Positions 58,761 through 64,000 of a stretch of 64,000 bases of DNA are shown in pieces. Positions within the stretch are counted from its first letter, which is position 1. Each line of letters starts with the position of its first letter. The position numbers and the translations under genes were made by a program. Below the pieces are notes generated by a model. That model searched no databases. It was not told the origin of the DNA and worked only from the letters and a program-made list of their open reading frames with translations. The DNA is from Amarobacter sp964507025 (GTDB lineage: Bacteria; Chloroflexota; Dehalococcoidia; Tepidiformales; Tepidiformaceae): assembly GCA_964507025.1 (NCBI GenBank), contig CAZDOK010000003.1, forward strand, positions 248,001 through 312,000. The letters run 5' to 3'.

Positions 58761-58829
58761 ACGTGCCTCCATGCGTTCAGCGTCCCAATAGCCTGACGGG
58801 CGGCACATCCACGCGCCACTCACCGGCGC

Positions 58830-58835
58830 TACACT
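58830..58835 (+). promoter_or_regulatory. -10 element of the DUF1786 gene
   Basis: TACACT 6 bases before ATG 58842. Confidence 0.5.
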
Positions 58836-58841
58836 CGATCC

Positions 58842-59948
58842 ATGCAAATCCTCGCGATCGACATGGGTACCGGCACACAGGACATCCTGCTGTTCGACCC
58901 GGACAAGCCCGTAGAGAACAACGTGAAGATGGTGCTGCCTTCGGCGACGCAGGTAGCCGCGACCCGCATCCGCCGGGCCGCGCGCCAGCAGCGCCCCATC
59001 GTGCTCACCGGCGTGATCGCGGGCGGCGGGCCGTGCAGCTGGGCCGCCGAGGACTTCCTGGCCGGTGGCGGCATCGCCTACGCTACCCCCGATGCTGCCC
59101 AGACCTTCAACGACGACCTCGATGAGGTTCGGGCGATGGGTATCCGGATCGTCTCCGAGGATGAGGCCCGCTGCCTCGACGCGGACCGCATCGAGCTCCG
59201 CGACCTCGACCTCGACGCCATCCGGACGGCGCTGGCGGCCTTCGAGGTGCCGGGAGAGTTCGACGGTATCGCGATCGGCTGCCTGGACCACGGAGCAGCG
59301 CCGCCCGGCGTCTCGGATCGGCTATTCCGGTTCGAGCACCTTCGCCGGGTGGTGGAGCGCAGGAACGACCTGCTGGCATTCGCCACCGCCCCCGGCGACC
59401 TGCCCCCCTACCTCACACGCGCGCGTGCGATGGCCGCTTCGGCGAATGGTGAAGCGCCGGTCGCCTTCATGGATACGGGGCCTGCGGCGGCATTGGGTGC
59501 GCTCCACGACGAGCGAGTGGCGACACACAACGATACGGTGGTCCTCAATCTCGGAAACATGCACCTCCTGGGGTTCCACCTGCGCGGCCGCCGCATCGCG
59601 AGCCTGTACGAGCATCACACCGGAGAGGTGACTTCCGAGCAGATCGTCCGCTTTACCCGGCGGATGGCCGCCGGCACGCTCGAGCACAATGAGATTTTCG
59701 ATTCCAAGGGGCATGGAGCGTTCGCCGCGGACCGCTCGCTGGTTCGTCCGGCGCTCCCTGAGACGGTCGCCACCACAGGGCCACAGCGCGAGAAGATCCG
59801 CTCGACCGTCCTGCAACCGTACTTTGCCGCCCCTTATGGCGACATGATGATCAGCGGCTGCTTCGGCCTGGTGCGGGCGTTTGCCGAGGTCTACCCGGAG
59901 GCGGCAGTGGCCATCGACCACCGGCTCGGCCCGCTGCCGGAGTCATGA
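58842..59948 (+). CDS. DUF1786 protein, PFL-activating enzyme-like annotation
   Basis: 368 residues. Conserved N-terminus ILAIDMGTGTQDILLFD, IAGGGPCSWAAEDFLAGG, and C-terminal PYGDMMISGCFGL. The N-terminus resembles ASKHA sugar-kinase beginnings (DMGTGTQD). Databases name it 'putative pyruvate formate-lyase activating enzyme', but no radical-SAM CxxxCxxC motif is present, so that name is probably wrong. ATG is 6 bases after a -10. Overlaps the DinB gene by 4 bases. Confidence 0.82.
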   Translation: MQILAIDMGTGTQDILLFDPDKPVENNVKMVLPSATQVAATRIRRAARQQRPIVLTGVIAGGGPCSWAAEDFLAGGGIAYATPDAAQTFNDDLDEVRAMGIRIVSEDEARCLDADRIELRDLDLDAIRTALAAFEVPGEFDGIAIGCLDHGAAPPGVSDRLFRFEHLRRVVERRNDLLAFATAPGDLPPYLTRARAMAASANGEAPVAFMDTGPAAALGALHDERVATHNDTVVLNLGNMHLLGFHLRGRRIASLYEHHTGEVTSEQIVRFTRRMAAGTLEHNEIFDSKGHGAFAADRSLVRPALPETVATTGPQREKIRSTVLQPYFAAPYGDMMISGCFGLVRAFAEVYPEAAVAIDHRLGPLPES

Positions 59949-60493
59949 TGCTCCCCGAAGTGCGGGTTTACTTCGAGCGGGCCCAGGCACGCCGCCAGTC
60001 GCTGCTCGGACTGATGGCGGCGATTCCACCCGGCTACTGGTCGCGGTCAGCGCCGGGCGATTCCTGGACTGCGCGCAATCACGTGGAGCACGTCGCAACG
60101 GCCGACGACTTCCTCGGAGAGCTGATCGAGGCAGTACGCTCAGGCAGCGAGGCGTGGCTTGCCGGCACGCGCGACCCGGGGGCGCTCATCCAGGCCCGCA
60201 CCACGGCCATGGAACAGCACGCGCCACGCACGCTCCCCGGTCTGGTCGAGGAGATCGCACGTTCGCGTCAGGCGCTCGCGGAGCGGCTGACGAACCTTGA
60301 ACGGTTGCACCTGACCGCGCCGGTGTACGTCGCGGGGCGCGTCTCGCACTGGGGCGAACCCCTGCCCATCACACTGTCGGAATATCTCGCCAGCTGGGCG
60401 GGGCACGATGCGGAACACGCGGCGGCCGTGCGCGAGGCGGTCTCCACTCCGCCGGACCTTTCCGCCGTGGCTCTCACCCGGCGCCTTCGCTAA
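59945..60493 (+). CDS. DinB-family protein, coupled to DUF1786
   Basis: 182 residues, helical. Has the DinB metal-type His set (ARNHVEHVATADDFL and GHDAEHAAAV). Its ATG overlaps the DUF1786 stop (ATGA), so the two are co-translated; the joint role is unknown. The stop overlaps the convergent diguanylate cyclase gene by 4 bases. Confidence 0.75.
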   Translation: MMLPEVRVYFERAQARRQSLLGLMAAIPPGYWSRSAPGDSWTARNHVEHVATADDFLGELIEAVRSGSEAWLAGTRDPGALIQARTTAMEQHAPRTLPGLVEEIARSRQALAERLTNLERLHLTAPVYVAGRVSHWGEPLPITLSEYLASWAGHDAEHAAAVREAVSTPPDLSAVALTRRLR

Positions 60494-61530
60494 GCGCTCT
60501 TTCGCATCTCCCGCCAGCGCACGCGGTCCTTCCCGGTGCGCTTGGCCAGGAGCAGCATGTCGTCGGCCCGCTTGAGCACCTGGTCGGCACTCTCGCCGGG
60601 CTCGCGGACGGCGCAGCCGACCGAGACGGTTGTGGACGTTGTCGCGGATACGGCGCGGCGCAGCCGTTCGGCGATGGCGGTGGCGTCCTCGACGCCGGTT
60701 TGGGGCATGGCCACGACGAACTCTTCTCCGCCATAGCGGGCGACGCGGTCGCCGGCGCGGACGTTCTCCGCGAGCACGCGGGCCACGTCCTGCAACACCT
60801 CGTCGCCGTAGAGGTGGCCATGCTCGTCGTTCATCCGCTTGAAATCGTCCAGATCGAGCATGAGCAGGGCGAACGCATCGGGTGACGAAGCGGCCAGGTG
60901 GTCCAGCTCGTCCAGGAATACCCTGCGGTTGCCGATCCCGGTCAGCGGGTCCGTCTCAGCGAGGATGCGCGCAGCCCGCTCGGCGCGCCGCCAGCCGGCG
61001 CCCACAGCCTGCGAGTTCGAGGCAAGCACCACGGCGAGGACGATCATGGTCACGAGGTCGGCCACCCCGGCTCGATGGACGTCGCCAGCAGTCATCCACA
61101 GCCACCCGCCGGCCAGGTTCGCGACGATGAACGCGGTCAGGGCGATGTAGCGCCACGAATACACGCGCCGCGCGTAGCTCACGAGGGCGTACAGGTAGAC
61201 GGCCCAGAACGGAGAGTTCGGATTGTCCAGCACCACCCAGGCGACGGTGATGCAGGAAACATCGAGGAGCGGTGTGGCGAACTCGATGGCCGCGTTGGAG
61301 CGCCCCCGGATCCGCCGGCCCAACACATACCAAGCATGCCACGCGTGGTATGTGGCAATCCAGGTAGTGGCGGCAACAGTCGATGGTCCCCCATGTCCCC
61401 ATGCGCCGGCCAGCGCGCCGCAGACGAAGAAGAGCGCGATGGTGCTCTGGAGCACCAGCACCTGCAGCTCGAGCCGCGGGCTGCTCCTTGCGGAAATTGC
61501 CGACACTGCCTGGGTTCGCCCGGCCGTCAT
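60490..61530 (-). CDS. Membrane diguanylate cyclase (GGDEF)
   Basis: 346 residues. About six transmembrane helices in the first 175 residues, then a GGDEF domain with TDPLTGIGNRRVFLDELD, MLDLDDFKRMNDEHGHLYGD and the signature GGEEF. The RxxD inhibitory site is not obvious. It should make cyclic-di-GMP from two GTP, with membrane input of unknown nature. ATG 61530 has AGGGGAG directly upstream. Ends in an RKSA tail. Confidence 0.93.
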   Translation of the reverse strand: MTAGRTQAVSAISARSSPRLELQVLVLQSTIALFFVCGALAGAWGHGGPSTVAATTWIATYHAWHAWYVLGRRIRGRSNAAIEFATPLLDVSCITVAWVVLDNPNSPFWAVYLYALVSYARRVYSWRYIALTAFIVANLAGGWLWMTAGDVHRAGVADLVTMIVLAVVLASNSQAVGAGWRRAERAARILAETDPLTGIGNRRVFLDELDHLAASSPDAFALLMLDLDDFKRMNDEHGHLYGDEVLQDVARVLAENVRAGDRVARYGGEEFVVAMPQTGVEDATAIAERLRRAVSATTSTTVSVGCAVREPGESADQVLKRADDMLLLAKRTGKDRVRWREMRKSA

Positions 61531-61659
61531 CGCTCCCCTGACCCTTCCACGTTCTGATCAGAGGTTCGACACGTTCCCGCAACCACGAAAGTGGAGTGTG
61601 GGTGACGCCCGCCGCCGGACGACTCCAGAACCCGGGGCAGGTGCCGATGATCCCCGGCC

Positions 61660-63000
61660 TCAGACCGGGGGGCCGGAACGGGTGGTCGCGGCGGAAATCC
61701 GCCCGAGCTCGGTGCCCGGCGGCCGGTCGTCGACGTACTCCTCCACGATGGCCCGCCAGGGCCCGGAGGCACGAATGCCGGCCAGCAGCCCTGCGAGCCC
61801 GAAGTTGATCCTGGTCAGGAACACCATGCCTTCGGGCACATTGCAGTGCTTGTTGATTTCGCCCCCCATGCCCGTCGTCATCGTGTTCCGGCGAACCATT
61901 TCGGCGGCGAGCTCGGGCGTGAACGCTACCTGCTCCTGGAGGATTGGCGCCCAGTACCAGTGCATGTGGTCGTAGAGTTCCCGCGTGGTGAACGGTGCGC
62001 CCGGGTGCAGGATGCCCACCTGCTCGGTCGCGCGCCGCCATCCATCGATATCCCCCGCCAGCAGCGACCGGATCAGCCGCTTGAAATCGGTGACGACCGC
62101 GTTACTGAACTCCGCGACACAGCCGTAGTCGACAAAGGCGACCGCGCCGTCATCAAGGAGGAGATAATTGCCGGGATGCGGGTCGCCATTGAACAGGCGG
62201 TGGCGATACAGGCTGCCGAAGCAGAACCGGTAGATGATTTCGCCGAGCCGGTCGCGTTCTGGCTGGGACAGGTGCCTGGCCTCGGCGAACTTACGGCCCT
62301 TGATGTACTCCTGCACGAGCACGGTGCTGGTGGTGAGCTCGTGGTACACCCGCGGCACGCGGATGAACGCGTGGCCGGCGTACGCATCGAAGAATCGCTG
62401 TTGCCACGCCGCCTCGTGGAGGTAGTCGAGCTCCGCCCGGATACCCTCCTTCAGGTCGCGGACGATGGTCTGCGTATCGAGGCCGCGGGCGATGAGTCCG
62501 CCAAGGCCGATCATCATCCCGAGGTTGGCAAGGTCGTGCTCGATGGCCTGGCGGACGCCCGGGTACTGCACTTTCACCGCGACCGGAGTCCCGTCGGCCA
62601 ATTCGGCCCGGTGGACCTGCCCGATGGAAGCGGCGGCGAACGGCTCCTTCTGGAACTTGCGAAACACGCGATTTGGCGGTCGGCCGTACTCGCGTTCAAA
62701 CACCTGCTCCACCAGTCCGTATGCCATCGGCGGGGCGTTCGACTGCAGCGCCGCAAGCTCCGACGCCATCTCCTCGGGCAGGACGCCGGTCATTAGCGAG
62801 AGCACCTGGCCAAGCTTCATCGCGGCGCCCTTCATCTCGCCCATGGTCCGGGTCACGTCCTCGGCGGTGCGCAGCACGGCCTGCCTGCGCTTCGCCTGGC
62901 GCTTCTCACCGCGGTAGAGGTAGGTGGAGGCCCAGCGCATGGCTGCGCTGCTCGCGAGCCGCGCGGGCTCAATCGACCGCCGGACTCGGCCGGTCCGCAT
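61660..63000 (-). CDS. ABC1/UbiB-family atypical kinase
   Basis: 446 residues. ABC1 kinase fold: KGAAMKLGQVLSL (KxGQ), FAAASIGQVHRAEL (Ala-rich loop), VAVKVQYPG, FNGDPHPGN (catalytic loop) and FVDYG. In bacteria UbiB homologues support quinone or lipid metabolism. I start at ATG 63000 with AGGA five bases upstream; GTG 63015 is a longer alternative. No quinone genes are adjacent. Confidence 0.92.
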   Translation of the reverse strand: MRTGRVRRSIEPARLASSAAMRWASTYLYRGEKRQAKRRQAVLRTAEDVTRTMGEMKGAAMKLGQVLSLMTGVLPEEMASELAALQSNAPPMAYGLVEQVFEREYGRPPNRVFRKFQKEPFAAASIGQVHRAELADGTPVAVKVQYPGVRQAIEHDLANLGMMIGLGGLIARGLDTQTIVRDLKEGIRAELDYLHEAAWQQRFFDAYAGHAFIRVPRVYHELTTSTVLVQEYIKGRKFAEARHLSQPERDRLGEIIYRFCFGSLYRHRLFNGDPHPGNYLLLDDGAVAFVDYGCVAEFSNAVVTDFKRLIRSLLAGDIDGWRRATEQVGILHPGAPFTTRELYDHMHWYWAPILQEQVAFTPELAAEMVRRNTMTTGMGGEINKHCNVPEGMVFLTRINFGLAGLLAGIRASGPWRAIVEEYVDDRPPGTELGRISAATTRSGPPV

Positions 63001-63025
63001 CGCGTTCCTGTTCACCGGGCAGGGC

Positions 63026-63442
63026 TCAGGGATTCGATTCCCGGGCGTAGTCCCAGGAGATGATTTTGCCCGGCGTCACCGTCACGAGACTCCCCGTACC
63101 CCCGGACCGCTCAACGTAACGGCGGCCCTGCTTTTCCCCCAGGTAGTGCACCGCTATCTCCGTGGCCAGGGCAGGGTCGCCGGCGGATTCGCTTGCGCGT
63201 CCTTCGATCACGACGACCTTGTAAGGCGCCACCTTCGTATCGACTACCACGCTGATGCGCGGGTTGCCGCGCAGGTTGCGCAGCTTCTTCGAATCAGGAC
63301 CGGTGTGGAACAGCACCTTCCCATCGCGCCAGGCATACCAGACCGGCATCGCGTGGGGTTTGCCGGCCGGGCCCGATGTGGCCACGACAGCAATATGTGG
63401 TTCGGCGAGGAAGGCATCGAGTTCCTGGGGAGTGAGGGGCAC
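63026..63442 (-). CDS. PNPOx-like, probable F420/FMN-dependent protein
   Basis: 138 residues. Split beta-barrel with EPHIAVVATSGPAGKPHAMPVWY, RDGKVLFHTGPDSKKLRNL and PRISVVVD, as in F420-dependent deazaflavin reductases and biliverdin-type proteins. GTG 63442 has GGAG six bases upstream, better than longer frames. Ends 25 bases before the ABC1 gene. Divergent from the GNAT gene. Confidence 0.85.
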   Translation of the reverse strand: MPLTPQELDAFLAEPHIAVVATSGPAGKPHAMPVWYAWRDGKVLFHTGPDSKKLRNLRGNPRISVVVDTKVAPYKVVVIEGRASESAGDPALATEIAVHYLGEKQGRRYVERSGGTGSLVTVTPGKIISWDYARESNP

Positions 63443-63562
63443 GGTTCGCTCCGCTGAGTGGTGTCGTTCCAGCGTCGCTGAGGCAGCGATGGGCCGCAAC
63501 CGCCAGGCGTTGCCGTTCGGGCGCTGCGGTCGCATATTGACGGCGATGTTCGAGGACCACCT

Positions 63563-64000
63563 GTGACCGGGCATGCGCAGCCCACCCTCGAGACCGCCCG
63601 CCTGGTATTGCGTCAGCTCGAGGCCGCTGACCTCGATTCGGTCCACCGGCTTGGCGACGACCCCGAGGTCGCCGCCGGGCTCTCCGACCTGCCTCACCCG
63701 TATCCGCGGCAGATGGCTGCGGGGCTCATCCGCGGCATGAGCGAGGCCTCGGCCGCCGGCACAGCCTACGCCTTCGGGGTCGCCGTGAAGAACCCCGTAC
63801 CACCCGACACGATTGTCGGCATCGTCTTCCTCATCCCCGACCTCGACCACCGCCGCGCGGAGCTCATCTACTGGCTCGGCCGGCGGTACTGGGGCAACGG
63901 GTATGCGACGGAGGCCGTCCGCGCGGTCCTCGCTTTCGGTTTCGATGCGCTTGCCCTCAACCGCATCCACGCGAGCTACTTCACAGGCAATCCCGCCTCG
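63563..64000 (+). CDS. GNAT acetyltransferase, 3' end cut by window
   Basis: 146 residues visible, open at the window end. RimJ/RimL-type start (TLETARLVLRQLEAADLDSVHRLGDDPEV), HRRAELIYWLG, and the acetyl-CoA loop RRYWGNGYATEAVRAVL, then ALNRIHASYFTGN. Acetylates an amine of a protein, drug or metabolite; substrate unknown. GTG 63563 has GAGGA six bases upstream. Confidence 0.85.
   Translation, partial: MTGHAQPTLETARLVLRQLEAADLDSVHRLGDDPEVAAGLSDLPHPYPRQMAAGLIRGMSEASAAGTAYAFGVAVKNPVPPDTIVGIVFLIPDLDHRRAELIYWLGRRYWGNGYATEAVRAVLAFGFDALALNRIHASYFTGNPAS

Noticed and set aside
58842..59948. Pyruvate formate-lyase activating enzyme
   Set aside because: No CxxxCxxC radical-SAM motif is present; only the unverified database name suggests it.
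63026..63060. GGGATTCGATTCCC resembling a tRNA T-arm
   Set aside because: It lies in the end of a coding gene, has a 4-base stem and 6-base loop, and no acceptor stem, anticodon arm or CCA can be fitted.

Overview
The window is a high-G+C (roughly 70% by eye) bacterial chromosome segment, densely packed with about 65 genes on both strands and no gene-free stretch longer than about 300 bases. I see no tRNA, rRNA, CRISPR array, transposase or phage gene. Gene content (Thr-Pro-rich secreted proteins, sortases with Thr-Pro stalks, FYGSV-type anchored surface proteins, many LLM/SDR/acyl-CoA enzymes, a DUF1786 protein) suggests a Chloroflexota member, probably Dehalococcoidia/Tepidiformia-like. That placement is inference from family content; no marker gene here proves it.

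Layout. 1-10 kb: DUF2007-like fragment, gamma-carbonic anhydrase, SDR, enoyl-CoA hydratase, methyltransferase overlapping plsX, a lysophospholipase-like hydrolase, VOC protein, SDR, dienelactone hydrolase, an ATC-hydrolase-like protein and queG. 10-20 kb: SufR-like regulator, PlsC-like acyltransferase, DUF1295 protein, YjbR, acyl-CoA dehydrogenase, DinB, TPR protein, YkgJ-type cysteine cluster protein, EamA exporter, M20 amidohydrolase. 20-32 kb: tsaE-tsaB-ndk, XRE regulator, flavin reductase, a membrane-spanning LuxR-HTH/LysM protein, citrate synthase, leuB, cupin, RidA, paaI-aat, a HEAT-like protein, and leuC-leuD followed by an overlapping 54-codon gene for a Cys-rich small protein. 32-35 kb: an 897-residue DUF2325 protein.

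35-57.7 kb is a cell-surface island: a protein with a sortase-like C-terminal signal, a 1301-residue secreted lamin-tail protein, two paralogous FYGSV-domain membrane-anchored proteins, a CAP-domain protein, a RodZ-like HTH/transmembrane protein, two adjacent paralogous sortases, a 257-residue secreted protein coupled to an 840-residue tandem-repeat protein, a Thr-Pro lipoprotein, and two overlapping metzincin-type proteases. Four of these secreted proteins share one roughly 75-residue GWN module, at the C-terminus of three and the N-terminus of one, which I do not recognise by name. Epimerase, alanine dehydrogenase and phosphodiester glycosidase genes are interleaved or adjacent. This island is the best candidate for an undescribed system.

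57.7-64 kb: LLM oxidoreductase, DUF1786 protein coupled to DinB, diguanylate cyclase, ABC1 kinase, a PNPOx-like protein and a GNAT gene cut by the window end.

A cross-cutting feature is initiation. Many genes have a GGAGG-type site 5-8 bases before the start, but at least twelve have none and instead show a TANNNT -10 hexamer exactly 6 or 7 bases before the ATG/GTG, the geometry of leaderless mRNAs. I used this to choose several starts.
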